Shown here piece by piece: positions 34,117 to 42,246 of a DNA stretch of 64,000 bases; position 1 is the stretch's first letter, and the number at the start of each line of letters is the position of its first letter. Both the position numbers and the translations under genes were made by a program. This stretch comes from Stenotrophomonas_A sp035629025 (GTDB taxonomy: Bacteria; Pseudomonadota; Gammaproteobacteria; Xanthomonadales; Xanthomonadaceae), in contig DASPIU010000032.1 in assembly GCA_035629025.1 (NCBI GenBank), positions 1-64,000 of the forward strand, read 5' to 3'. The notes under the pieces are model-generated. The model searched no databases and was not told the DNA's origin. It saw only the letters and a list, made by a program, of their open reading frames with translations.

Positions 34117-35073
34117 ATGAGCGCAGAACGCCCGGCCGATTTCAACGATGTCCTGCAAGCCGCGGTGCGCATCGCCCCTCACGCCGAAGTCACGCCAGTG
34201 CTGCGGTCGCGGGCGCTGGATGCGCTGAGCGGCGCCGAACTGCATTTCAAGGCCGAGCACCTGCAGCGTGGTGGCGCCTTCAAGTTCCGTGGTGCCTGCA
34301 ATGCCGTGTGGAGCCTGGACGAGGACGCCGCCGCGCGCGGCGTGGTGACCCATTCTTCCGGCAACCATGGCGCGGCGCTGGCCCTGGCCGCACGCACGCG
34401 CGGCATCGCCTGCCATGTGGTGGTGCCCGAGGGCGCGGTGGCGGCCAAGCTCGCCAACATTGCCCGGCACGGCGCCACCCTGTGGCGCTGCGAAGCCAGC
34501 ACCGCGGCGCGCGAAGCGGCCTGCGCGCAGGTGCAGGCTTCGACCGGCGCCACCTTGATCCACCCCTATGCCGATGCCCGGGTGATGGCGGGGCAGGGCA
34601 CGGCGACGCTGGAGCTGCTGCAGGTCAGCGGGTCGCTCGATGCGATGGTGGTACCGGTGGGCGGCGGCGGGCTGGCCGCGGGCACGGCACTGGCCTTGCG
34701 CGAGCGCGCGCCCGGTTGCGCACTGGTGCTGGCCGAGCCGGCCGGCGCGGCGGATGCGGCGCGTTCGCTGGCCAGCGGCCGGCGCGATGTCGATTTCGTC
34801 CCCGATACCATTTGCGACGGCCTACGCGCCGGCATCGGCGTGCCGAACTTCGAGCTGCTGCGGGCCAGCGGCGCCGAAGTGGTGACCGTGGACGACAGCC
34901 AGGTCGTGGCCGCGATGCAACTGGCCTGGCAAGTGCTCAAGCAGGTCATCGAACCGTCGTCGGCCACGGTGCTGGCCGCGGTGCTGGCGCAGCCGCAACG
35001 GTTTGCCGGGCGCCGGGTCGGGCTGGTCCTGTCGGGGGGCAATGTCGATCTGGAGGCGTTGCCGTGGCGCTAG
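34117..35073 (+). CDS. PLP-dependent threonine/serine dehydratase family enzyme
   Basis: The 318-residue fold-type II PLP enzyme has its cofactor lysine in GAFKFRGA (K56). SSGNHGAALALAA binds the cofactor phosphate side, and PVGGGGLAAG is the glycine loop. The length, without a C-terminal ACT domain, fits catabolic threonine dehydratase or serine/threo-hydroxyaspartate dehydratase rather than IlvA. The product would be a 2-keto acid plus ammonia. It overlaps the next gene by ten bases. Confidence 0.85.
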   Translation: MSAERPADFNDVLQAAVRIAPHAEVTPVLRSRALDALSGAELHFKAEHLQRGGAFKFRGACNAVWSLDEDAAARGVVTHSSGNHGAALALAARTRGIACHVVVPEGAVAAKLANIARHGATLWRCEASTAAREAACAQVQASTGATLIHPYADARVMAGQGTATLELLQVSGSLDAMVVPVGGGGLAAGTALALRERAPGCALVLAEPAGAADAARSLASGRRDVDFVPDTICDGLRAGIGVPNFELLRASGAEVVTVDDSQVVAAMQLAWQVLKQVIEPSSATVLAAVLAQPQRFAGRRVGLVLSGGNVDLEALPWR

Positions 35074-35672
35074 GACGGCGCGGACGCGGCGCCTGGGGCT
35101 GGACGTGGCGGCTGCTGTGCGTGGCCCTGGCCTGGTTGCTCGGGGTCTCCGCCTGGATCATCTGGGTGGGCGACCGCGACCAGGCTGCGCCGGCGGATGT
35201 GATCATCGTGCTCGGCGCGGCCGCGTATGACGCCAAGCCCTCGCCGGTGTTCGAGGAGCGGATTCGCCACGGCCTGGCGCTGTACCAGGCTGGCTATGCG
35301 CCGAAGATGATCTTCACTGGCGGCTTTGGCGGCAGCGCGGCGCGCTTTTCCGAGTCGCAGGTGGCGCAGCGCTATGCCCTGCGCCACGGCGTGCCGGCCA
35401 ACGCGGTGCTGATCGAAACGGTGTCGCGCACCACCCGGCAGAACCTGCTGGAGGCACGCGCGCTGATGCAGCGCGAGGGCATGCGCACCGCGATCATCGT
35501 CAGCGATCCGCTGCACATGGCGCGCGCGCTGCGGCTGTCGCGCGAGCTGGGGATCGAGGCGCTGGGCTCGTCCACGCCGAGCACGCGGTTCCGCAGCTTC
35601 CACACGCGCTGGCGGTTCCTGTTACAGGAAATCTACTTCTTCCACCGGGATCTGTTTCTAGCCGCGAGCTAG
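35064..35672 (+). CDS. YdcF family (DUF218) membrane-anchored protein
   Basis: The 202-residue protein has one N-terminal membrane helix (LLCVALAWLLGVSAWIIWV) followed by the DUF218 domain: VIIVLGAAAY, GGFGG, TTRQNLLEA and VSDPLHMARA. The family includes the E. coli SanA, ElyC and YdcF envelope proteins. The start is GTG 35064 with GGAGG upstream, inside the end of the dehydratase gene. A perfect 24-bp inverted repeat covers the last ten codons and the stop. Confidence 0.83.
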   Translation: MALGRRGRGAWGWTWRLLCVALAWLLGVSAWIIWVGDRDQAAPADVIIVLGAAAYDAKPSPVFEERIRHGLALYQAGYAPKMIFTGGFGGSAARFSESQVAQRYALRHGVPANAVLIETVSRTTRQNLLEARALMQREGMRTAIIVSDPLHMARALRLSRELGIEALGSSTPSTRFRSFHTRWRFLLQEIYFFHRDLFLAAS

Positions 35673-35711
35673 AAACAGATCCCGGTGGAAGCGGCTTTGC
35701 GTTGCAAAGCC
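35639..35711. repeat. perfect 24-bp hairpin followed by an 8-bp hairpin
   Basis: Arms 35639-35662 and 35668-35691 are perfect inverted repeats with a 5-base loop (CGCGA). A second hairpin, GGCTTTGC-GTT-GCAAAGCC, follows at 35693-35711. They lie between convergent genes and may stop transcription from both sides, although no T-run follows. Confidence 0.85.
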
Positions 35712-35744
35712 TGTGAGCGGTGCTTCCTGTCCCCGCGTCGCCGG

Positions 35745-36650
35745 TTACAACAGGATGATGCCAACCACCACCAGCGCGAAGATGCCCCACTTGAGCGTCT
35801 GGTACAGCGGGTTGTTGCGCTCCTTCAGCGCCTTGGCGCGCAGGCGCACGGCGTAGAAGTAGCGGAACATGCGGTTGATGCCGCCGGTCTTGTCGCCTTC
35901 CTGGTTCGGCGAGGCGCCCGCGGCCAGCAGGCTGCGCCCGACGAAACGGTTGAGCGCGGCAGCCCAGCGCCAGCGCATCGGCCGCTCGATGTCGCAGAAC
36001 AGGATGATGCGATCCTGGTCGGTGTCGTTGCGCGCGTGGTGGATGTAGGTTTCGTCAAACATGGTCCACTCACCGTCACGCCAGCTGTGGCGCTGGCCGT
36101 CGACCTCGATGAAGCAGCGGTCGTCGTTGGGCGTGGCCAGCCCCAGGTGCAGGCGCATCGAGCCGGCGAACGGGTCGCGGTGCGGACGCAGCTCCGAACC
36201 CGGCGGCAGTTCGGCGAACATGGCCGCCTTGATCGTCGGGATGGACTTCAGCAATGCGGTGGTCTGCGGGCACAGCTCGGCCGCCGACGGGTGCGCGGTG
36301 CCATACCACTTCAGATAGAAGCGCTTCCAGCCGCGGCGGAAGAACGAGTTGAAGCCGACATCGGTATAGCCATCGGCGGCGCGGATCTTCTGCATCTGCT
36401 GCAAAGCCACGGCCTCGTCGCGGATCGCCGGCCATTGCGCGCGCAGCGGTGCCAGCTCCGGGAACTCCTTGCCCGGGTCGATGAAGGGCGTCGTCGGCAC
36501 GCGCGAGCACAGGTACATCAGGGCGTTGATCGGCGCCATGAAGGTCGAGTGATCCAGCAACTGGCGGCTGAGGCGGTGACGCACGCGGCCGCGGTAATGG
36601 ATGTACAGCGCTGATGCGATGAACAGCGCGATGAGGAACCACTTCAACAT
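35745..36650 (-). CDS. lpxO: aspartyl/asparaginyl beta-hydroxylase family, LpxO-like
   Basis: The 301-residue Fe(II)/2-oxoglutarate dioxygenase is anchored by an N-terminal helix (WFLIALFIASALYIHY) and a C-terminal helix (WGIFALVVVGIILL). Iron ligands are in LRPHRDPFAGS (HxD) and YIHHARN. LpxO hydroxylates the 3'-secondary acyl chain of lipid A at the inner face of the membrane. Length and both helices match LpxO, so the assignment is good. The exact acyl substrate here is not known. Confidence 0.85.
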   Translation of the reverse strand: MLKWFLIALFIASALYIHYRGRVRHRLSRQLLDHSTFMAPINALMYLCSRVPTTPFIDPGKEFPELAPLRAQWPAIRDEAVALQQMQKIRAADGYTDVGFNSFFRRGWKRFYLKWYGTAHPSAAELCPQTTALLKSIPTIKAAMFAELPPGSELRPHRDPFAGSMRLHLGLATPNDDRCFIEVDGQRHSWRDGEWTMFDETYIHHARNDTDQDRIILFCDIERPMRWRWAAALNRFVGRSLLAAGASPNQEGDKTGGINRMFRYFYAVRLRAKALKERNNPLYQTLKWGIFALVVVGIILL

Positions 36651-36724
36651 GCGAAGGCCGGGGAGGGGGTTGAGGCGGCGGCAATTCTAACCCCCCCGGC
36701 GGGCCGGGTCGCCGTTGCGGGTGT

Positions 36725-37612
36725 TCAGTCGCGCGGGCGGCGCCGGATCGGAATCTGCGCCAGCGGCACGGCGGCGATGTCCTGGCCACGCTCGCGGATG
36801 GGCGCGCCGGCCTCCGGCGCCCAGGCATGGGCATAGATCACTTCCCAGGTGCTGGGCAGCTTGCCATCGGCGCGCCGCAGCGGTTCGTATGCGGCCGCAG
36901 CCGCGGCAAAGCGCTGCTTGCCGGTCAAGGTGTGGCGGCGCGCGCTGAGCGCGTTGGTAGCGCCCATCGCGCGCAGTTCGCGCATCAGCGCCGGCAGGTC
37001 GGCATAGGTCAGGGTGAACTGGTCGCGGTCCAGCACCGGGTCACGGAAGCCGGACATCATCAGTGCATCGCCGAACTGGGCGATTGGCGCGAAACGGCTG
37101 ACGTGGGGCACCGCGTCGGCCTGGGCAAAGGCTTCGCGCAGCTCGAACAAGGTGTCCGGGCCGAAGGTCGAGCACAGCAGCAGGCCGCCCGGCTTGAGCG
37201 CGCGGCGGAAGCCGGCAAACACCGCGGGCAGGTCCTCGATCCACTGCAGGCACAGGTTGCTGAAAATGACATCGACACTGCCGTCGGCCAGCGGCAAGGC
37301 GCGCGCGTCGCCGGCCACGCGCTGGAACGGGCGCCACCAGCCGGCCTGCTTCTTCGACTCGCGCAGCATCGGCAGCGCCTGGTCCAGCGCGATCACCTGC
37401 GCCTTCGGCCAGCGCTTCTTCATCGCCGCGGCGGCGTGGCCGGTGCCGGCGCCGATATCGAGCACGACCTGCGGCTGGCGCTCGTCGAGGTAGTCGAGCG
37501 ATTCGAGCAGGCGCTTGCCCACTTCCAGTTGCAGGGCGGCAGCGGCGTCGTAGCTGCTGGCGGCGCGCGAGAAGGCGCGGCGGACGTGGCGGGGGTCGAG
37601 ATGGGAATTCAT
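36725..37612 (-). CDS. bioC: malonyl-ACP O-methyltransferase
   Basis: BioC methylates malonyl-ACP so the fatty-acid system can build pimeloyl-ACP methyl ester for biotin. The 295-residue SAM methyltransferase has motif I VLDIGAGTGHAA (about 50-61), SVDVIFSNLCLQW and the BioC-specific N-terminal FSRAASSYDAAAALQ. It is the last gene of the bioB-bioF-bioH-SDR-bioC operon. Confidence 0.93.
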   Translation of the reverse strand: MNSHLDPRHVRRAFSRAASSYDAAAALQLEVGKRLLESLDYLDERQPQVVLDIGAGTGHAAAAMKKRWPKAQVIALDQALPMLRESKKQAGWWRPFQRVAGDARALPLADGSVDVIFSNLCLQWIEDLPAVFAGFRRALKPGGLLLCSTFGPDTLFELREAFAQADAVPHVSRFAPIAQFGDALMMSGFRDPVLDRDQFTLTYADLPALMRELRAMGATNALSARRHTLTGKQRFAAAAAAYEPLRRADGKLPSTWEVIYAHAWAPEAGAPIRERGQDIAAVPLAQIPIRRRPRD

Positions 37613-37666
37613 GGAATGCGTATTGTCGCCGCTGCGGCAGCGGCGTGGGAATGTCTGTTCAGCGGC

Positions 37667-38449
37667 TCAGAACGTGCCGGGATAGGCACCGCCATCGATG
37701 AGCAGGTTCTGCCCGGTGATGTAGCCGGCCTGGGCGCCGCACAGGAAGGCGCAGGCCACGCCGAATTCCTCGGCATTGCCGAAGCGCCCGGCCGGCTGCG
37801 CCTGGCGGCGCTGTGCGGTGATCTCGTCCACGCTGCGACCTTGCGCCTGCGCGGCAATGGCGAAGTTGCCGCGCAGGCGGTCGGTATCGAACGAGCCCGG
37901 CAGCAGATTGTTGATGGTGACGTTGTCGATCACGGTCTTGCGCGCCAGCCCGGCGACGAATCCGGTCAGGCCGGAGCGCGCACCGTTGGACAGACCAAGC
38001 ACATCGATCGGCGCCTTCACCGCGCTGGAGGTGATGTTGACGATGCGGCCGAAGCGCCGCGCCCGCATGCCATCGACGGTGGCGCGGATGAGCTCGATCG
38101 GGGTCAGCATGTTGGCATCGAGCGCGCGAATCCAGTGTTCGCGCTCCCAGTCGTGGAAGTCGCCCGGCGGCGGGCCGCCGGCATTGGTGACGAGAATGTC
38201 CACCTGCGGGCACGCGCCCAGCGCCGCCTGCCGGCCCTCGGGTGTGGTGATGTCCGCGGCCACGGTGCGTACTTCGGCGGCGCCAGGCAGCGCGCGCAGG
38301 CGTGCGGCGGCCGCTTCCAGCGCTTCCGCGCCACGGGCCACGATCACGACGTTGACGCCTTCACCGGCCAGCGCCTGCGCGCAGCCCAGACCCAAGCCCT
38401 TGCTGGCGCCGCATACCAGCGCCCAACGTCCCGCGATGCCCAGGTCCAT
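37667..38449 (-). CDS. atypical SDR family oxidoreductase within the biotin operon
   Basis: The 260-residue protein keeps the NAD(P)-binding GASKGLG (14-20), the NAGG at 89-92 and Ser141/142. The catalytic YxxxK motif is replaced: the segment reads GLSNGARSG, with S154 in the Tyr position and R158 in the Lys position. It lies between bioH and bioC with 54-base gaps on both sides. Either it uses different catalytic residues or is not an oxidoreductase. The frame opens 17 codons upstream; MDLGIAGRWA is the family-like start. Confidence 0.8.
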   Translation of the reverse strand: MDLGIAGRWALVCGASKGLGLGCAQALAGEGVNVVIVARGAEALEAAAARLRALPGAAEVRTVAADITTPEGRQAALGACPQVDILVTNAGGPPPGDFHDWEREHWIRALDANMLTPIELIRATVDGMRARRFGRIVNITSSAVKAPIDVLGLSNGARSGLTGFVAGLARKTVIDNVTINNLLPGSFDTDRLRGNFAIAAQAQGRSVDEITAQRRQAQPAGRFGNAEEFGVACAFLCGAQAGYITGQNLLIDGGAYPGTF

Positions 38450-38503
38450 GTCGTCATTCCCGTTGAGCCAAGCTGCATGATCCGCCAAGCGCGGCGGCAA
38501 CGC

Positions 38504-39265
38504 TCAATCCAGGCTGGAGACGAAGCGTTCCAGCCGCCCGGCCACTTCGTCAGCATGGCCGAGGAAGGGTGCGTGGCCGCCGCCGCCGATGGTGTGCGCG
38601 GATGCCTGCGTGGACAGTGCCGCCGCGGCGTGCATCCCGGCGGCCGGTACCAGGCGGTCGCGCTGGCCGGCCAGCCACAGGCTGGGCGTGGACAGTGCTT
38701 GCAGGGCGCGGCGCAAGTCGGTGCGACGCAGCAGCGCCAGGCCTTCCTGCAACGCGCGCGGCGCCGGTTCGCCACGCGCGACCAGGGCCTGCTTGAGCGT
38801 GCGCAGTTCGCTGCGCGCGTGCTCGGAGCCGAGCGTGTCCAGCGCGAGGAACCGATCTAGGGTGCCGCGATAGTCCTCGGCCAGGTCGTGGCCGAACTGC
38901 GCGAACACTTCCGCGTCCACCGCCTCGGGCCAGTCCGCGCCGCGGACGAAACGCGGTGTGGCGGCGATCATCGCCAGGCCGCGCACGCCCGGTTGCGTGG
39001 CCGCGGCGTGCAGGGCGAACAGTCCGCCGAGCGACCAGCCCAGCCAGACCGCGGGCGGCGTGGCCGACGCAATGGCGCTGACCACGTGCGGCAAGGCCAG
39101 TGGCGTTGCATCGTCGCGGCTGTGGCCGTGGCCCGGCAGGTCGACCAGATGCAGGCGAAAGCGCGGTGCGAGGCGCTCGACCAGCGGCGCGAACACGCCG
39201 CCATGCAGCGCCCAACCGTGGATCAGGACAATGTCCGGCCCCTGGCCGACGGTTTCGATATGCAT
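38504..39265 (-). CDS. bioH: pimeloyl-ACP methyl ester carboxylesterase
   Basis: BioH removes the methyl group once the pimeloyl chain is complete. The 253-residue alpha/beta hydrolase has the nucleophile S79 (LGWSLGG), the oxyanion HGWALHG at 16-22, and the acid and base in GQRDRLVP and GGGHAPFLGH. It is third in the biotin operon. Confidence 0.92.
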   Translation of the reverse strand: MHIETVGQGPDIVLIHGWALHGGVFAPLVERLAPRFRLHLVDLPGHGHSRDDATPLALPHVVSAIASATPPAVWLGWSLGGLFALHAAATQPGVRGLAMIAATPRFVRGADWPEAVDAEVFAQFGHDLAEDYRGTLDRFLALDTLGSEHARSELRTLKQALVARGEPAPRALQEGLALLRRTDLRRALQALSTPSLWLAGQRDRLVPAAGMHAAAALSTQASAHTIGGGGHAPFLGHADEVAGRLERFVSSLD

Positions 39266-39290
39266 GCGTGTTCGGTCGAACGCGGCGCTG

Positions 39291-40502
39291 TCAGGCGCGC
39301 AGCGCGGCCACGTGCTGCTGGCGCTGCACGATGTCGCGCGCGCGTGCGGCGGCTTCGACCAGCTCCAGCACCTGCTGCGGCGTATGCAGCGCCGACAGCG
39401 TCACCCGCAGTCGCGCCTTGCCTTCGGGCACGGTCGGCGGGCGGATCGCGCTGACCAGAAAGCCCGCGTTCTCCAGCGAGGCCGACATCGCCATCACCGT
39501 GGATTCGTCGCCGCACACCAGTGGCTGGATCGGCGTGTCCGACGCCATCAGCGACAGGCCATGACGGCGCGCGCCGTCGCGAAACTGGCTGATCAGCCCG
39601 GTGAGTTTTTCGCGGCGCCAGTCGTCGCGGCGCGCCAGCTTGACCGCGGCCAGGGCGGCGGCGGCCTGGGCCGGCGGCAAGGCCGTGGTGTAGATGTAGG
39701 GGCGCGCGGTCTCGGCCAGATGCTGGATCAGCGAATCGTCGCCGACCACCAGCGCCCCGTGCCCGCCCAGCGCCTTGCCGAGGGTGACCAGTTGCAGCGG
39801 CACTTCAGCCACGCCCAACCCGGCGTCGGCCACGCAGCCACGGCCGTGCGGCCCGACCACGCCCACGCCATGTGCGTCGTCCACATACATCACCGCTTCC
39901 TGCATGCGCGCCACCAGGCTCAATGAGCGCAGCGGGGCGATATCGCCGTCCATGCTGAAGACGCCGTCGGTGACCAGCATGGCCGCGCCTTCCTGCGCGC
40001 TCTTGAACTGGCGCATGGCGCCTTCGGCATCCAGGTGCGGGTAGCGGCGCAGGCGGCAGCCGGCCAGACGGCTGGCGTCGAGCAGGCTGGCGTGATTGAG
40101 CCGGTCCTGCACGCACAGGTCGTCTTCTTCGCTCAGCAGTGCCTGCTGCACGGCCAGGTTGGCCAGAAAGCCACTGCCGAACAGCAGCGCGCGCGGATAG
40201 CCCAGCCATTCGGCGACTTCGCGTTCCAGCGCCTCGTGCAAGGCATGGTGGCCGCAGATCAGGTGCGAGGCACCGGCACCGGCGCCTTCGCGCGCGGCGG
40301 CGTCCTGCATCGCGGCAACTACCTCGAACTGCTGCGACAAGCCCAGGTAGTCGTTACTGCAGAAGCCGGTCAGCCAACGGCCATCCACTTCCAGGCGCAC
40401 GCCATCGCGGCGGCTCACATTGCGGCGCACGCGGATGCGGCCCTGCGCAGTGCGCAGCTTGCGCAACGACTGGATACGTTCGTGCAGGTCGGGGCGGGCC
40501 AT
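39291..40502 (-). CDS. bioF: 8-amino-7-oxononanoate synthase
   Basis: BioF condenses pimeloyl-ACP with alanine using PLP. The 403-residue fold-type I enzyme has the PLP lysine in TLGKALGGHGALV and the cofactor signatures DDAHGVGVVG and FCSNDYLGLS. A ribosome site AAAGGGA precedes ATG 40502; a TTG two codons upstream is unlikely. It is the second gene of the operon, 98 bases after bioB. Confidence 0.94.
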   Translation of the reverse strand: MARPDLHERIQSLRKLRTAQGRIRVRRNVSRRDGVRLEVDGRWLTGFCSNDYLGLSQQFEVVAAMQDAAAREGAGAGASHLICGHHALHEALEREVAEWLGYPRALLFGSGFLANLAVQQALLSEEDDLCVQDRLNHASLLDASRLAGCRLRRYPHLDAEGAMRQFKSAQEGAAMLVTDGVFSMDGDIAPLRSLSLVARMQEAVMYVDDAHGVGVVGPHGRGCVADAGLGVAEVPLQLVTLGKALGGHGALVVGDDSLIQHLAETARPYIYTTALPPAQAAAALAAVKLARRDDWRREKLTGLISQFRDGARRHGLSLMASDTPIQPLVCGDESTVMAMSASLENAGFLVSAIRPPTVPEGKARLRVTLSALHTPQQVLELVEAAARARDIVQRQQHVAALRA

Positions 40503-40557
40503 GGGCAATCCCTTTGCAGTCCGGGGTCCGGGCCGGCTAGGTTAACCGCTGCCCGGT

Positions 40558-40600
40558 ACTCCCGGGGCGGTGCCGGCCGACGACCGGCAGGCCCGGGGGC
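40558..40600 (-). promoter_or_regulatory. hairpin between bioB and bioF
   Basis: TGCCGG (40571-40576) pairs with CCGGCA (40584-40589), flanked by outer CCCGGG blocks (40561-40566 and about 40592-40597). It could weaken read-through or protect the bioB mRNA end. No U-run follows, so it is not a clear terminator. Confidence 0.35.
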
Positions 40601-41635
40601 TCAGGCGGCTTGTTCGCAGCCGTCGCGGCAGGTGATGTCGGCGTGGACGGTGCCCGGATGATCGTGCCCGGCCGCGTCCACTTCCACCGCCATCGGCGCC
40701 AGGCCCAGGCGCTGGAACAGGGCCTGGTCGCGCTCGGTGTCCGGGTTGCCGGTGGTCAGCAGCTTTTCGCCATAGAAGATCGAGTTGGCGCCGGCCATGA
40801 AGCACAGCGCCTGCAGTTCGTCGCTCATCGCCTCGCGGCCGGCCGACAGGCGCACCATCGAACGCGGCATGGTGATGCGCGCCACGGCAATCATGCGCAC
40901 GAATTCAAACGGGTCCAGCTCCGCGGTGCCGTGCAGCGGCGTACCAGCGACCTGCACGAGGCGGTTGATCGGCACCGAATCGGGATGCGCGGGCAGGTTG
41001 GCCAGGGCCAGCAGCAGGCCGACGCGATGGTCGCGGGTTTCGCCCATGCCGACGATGCCGCCGCAACAGGTCTTCAATCCGGCATCGCGCACATGGCCGA
41101 GGGTGTCCAGGCGGTCCTGGTACTGGCGGGTGTGGATGATGGAGTCGTAGAAGTCTGGCGCGGTGTCGAGGTTGTGGTTGTAGTAGTCCAAGCCCGCGTC
41201 CTTGAGCGCCTGCGCCTGGCCGGCGTCGAGCATGCCCAGCGTGGCGCAGGTCTCCAGCCCGAGGGCCTTGACCTCGCGGATCATCGCCGCGACCTTGGGA
41301 ATGTCGCGCTCCTTGGGCGAGCGCCACGCCGCGCCCATGCAGAAGCGCGAGGCGCCTGCGGCCTTGGCCTGGCGCGCCTTGGCCACGACCGCGTCGGTAT
41401 CCATCAGCTTCTGCGCGCTGACGCCGGTGTTGTAGCGCTGCGCCTGCGGGCAGTAGGCGCAGTCTTCCGGGCAGCCGCCGGTCTTCACCGACAACAGCGT
41501 GGAGACCTGCACCTCCGCCGGGTCGAAATGCTGGCGGTGGACGCCGGCGGCGCGATACAGCAGCTCGGGGAACGGCAGCGCGAACAGGGCGTGGAGTTCT
41601 TCGGCGCGCCAGTCGTGGCGGATTTCGGTGGACAT
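40601..41635 (-). CDS. bioB: biotin synthase
   Basis: BioB inserts sulfur into dethiobiotin by radical SAM chemistry. The 344-residue protein has the cluster motif C55-PED-C59-AY-C62 and the BioB signatures YNHNLDTAPDFY and NRLVQVAGTPLHG. It is the first gene of the biotin operon and is preceded by a BirA-like operator. Confidence 0.95.
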   Translation of the reverse strand: MSTEIRHDWRAEELHALFALPFPELLYRAAGVHRQHFDPAEVQVSTLLSVKTGGCPEDCAYCPQAQRYNTGVSAQKLMDTDAVVAKARQAKAAGASRFCMGAAWRSPKERDIPKVAAMIREVKALGLETCATLGMLDAGQAQALKDAGLDYYNHNLDTAPDFYDSIIHTRQYQDRLDTLGHVRDAGLKTCCGGIVGMGETRDHRVGLLLALANLPAHPDSVPINRLVQVAGTPLHGTAELDPFEFVRMIAVARITMPRSMVRLSAGREAMSDELQALCFMAGANSIFYGEKLLTTGNPDTERDQALFQRLGLAPMAVEVDAAGHDHPGTVHADITCRDGCEQAA

Positions 41636-41689
41636 CGACGTTCCTGGCGTGCGGCTGGAGGCGAGGAAGTCTGGTGAGGGTGGGTGGGG

Positions 41690-41723
41690 CTGTCAACTCC
41701 ACAAGTGGCTGGGTGGTTTACGG
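41690..41723 (-). promoter_or_regulatory. BirA-like operator upstream of bioB
   Basis: CTGTCAACT (41690-41698) and GGTTTACGG (41715-41723), 16 bases apart, match the BirA operator TTGTAAACC-N14-16-GGTTTACAA at six and seven of nine positions. It lies 55-88 bases before the bioB start, where a biotin-BirA complex would repress. Confidence 0.5.
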
Positions 41724-41752
41724 TGGTCGCGGCGGCTGGGCAGGCGGTCCCT

Positions 41753-41795
41753 CCCTACCGGGAGGCAAAAAACTTCCACTCGCCTCCCTGTAGGG
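41753..41795. repeat. 14-bp inverted repeat between bioB and hipBA
   Basis: CCCTACCGGGAGGC (41753-41766) pairs with GCCTCCCTGTAGGG (41782-41795) with one mismatch and a 15-base loop that includes an A6 run. An alternative smaller hairpin (CCTCCC-TACC-GGGAGG, 41750-41765) excludes it. It may separate the divergent units. Confidence 0.55.
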
Positions 41796-41871
41796 GTTGC
41801 CGGGCTGACTACATCCGATCCGAACAAGAAGGCCGCGTTTGCTCCGACAACAAGTCGAAACGAACAGAAAA

Positions 41872-41905
41872 GTATCATCTGTGATACCTTAAGCCGCATA
41901 AGGTA
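41872..41905 (+). promoter_or_regulatory. twin palindromic operators of the hipBA module
   Basis: A perfect GTATCA-TCTG-TGATAC (41872-41887) is followed by TACCTTA-N7-TAAGGTA (41885-41905), ending 15 bases before the hipB start. The second resembles the E. coli HipB operator TATCC-N8-GGATA. HipB-type antitoxins autorepress through such dyads. Confidence 0.6.
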
Positions 41906-41920
41906 ATAGGGAGGGAACTC

Positions 41921-42244
41921 ATGCGTACGCCAGCCCCAGCGTTCGCCACCGCGCAGACGGTACGCGCTGCGCGCCACCTCGGCCGTCTCGTGCGCGAAGC
42001 CCGGCTTGCCCGGCGCATGCCGCAGTCCGAGCTCGCGGCGCGGGCCAAGACCAGCAAACCCACCGTCATCCGGATCGAGAAAGGCGCGGTAGAGACTGCC
42101 CTCGGGACCTGGCTGGCGGTCATGGAGCAGGTCGGCCTGCTCGGCAAGATCCTCGAGATGGAGGACAAGGTTTCGTCCGAGCTGGCAGCTCAGCAGCGTG
42201 CCCGGCGCGCGCGTCCGAAGGCCACGCCTGACCTGGACTTCTGA
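41921..42244 (+). CDS. hipB: HipB-like XRE-family antitoxin
   Basis: The 107-residue protein has an XRE helix-turn-helix (MPQSELAARAKTSKPTVIRIEKG) in its middle and a basic, flexible tail (RARRARPKATPDLDF). GGGAGGGA precedes the start. It sits two bases before the hipA-like kinase gene. It should neutralise the kinase and repress its own promoter through the palindromes upstream. Confidence 0.82.
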   Translation: MRTPAPAFATAQTVRAARHLGRLVREARLARRMPQSELAARAKTSKPTVIRIEKGAVETALGTWLAVMEQVGLLGKILEMEDKVSSELAAQQRARRARPKATPDLDF

Positions 42245-42246
42245 CG

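Noticed and set aside
37667..38449. Calling the biotin-operon SDR a FabG or 3-oxoacyl-ACP reductase
   Set aside because: The YxxxK catalytic pair is absent, so a normal reductase activity cannot be assumed.
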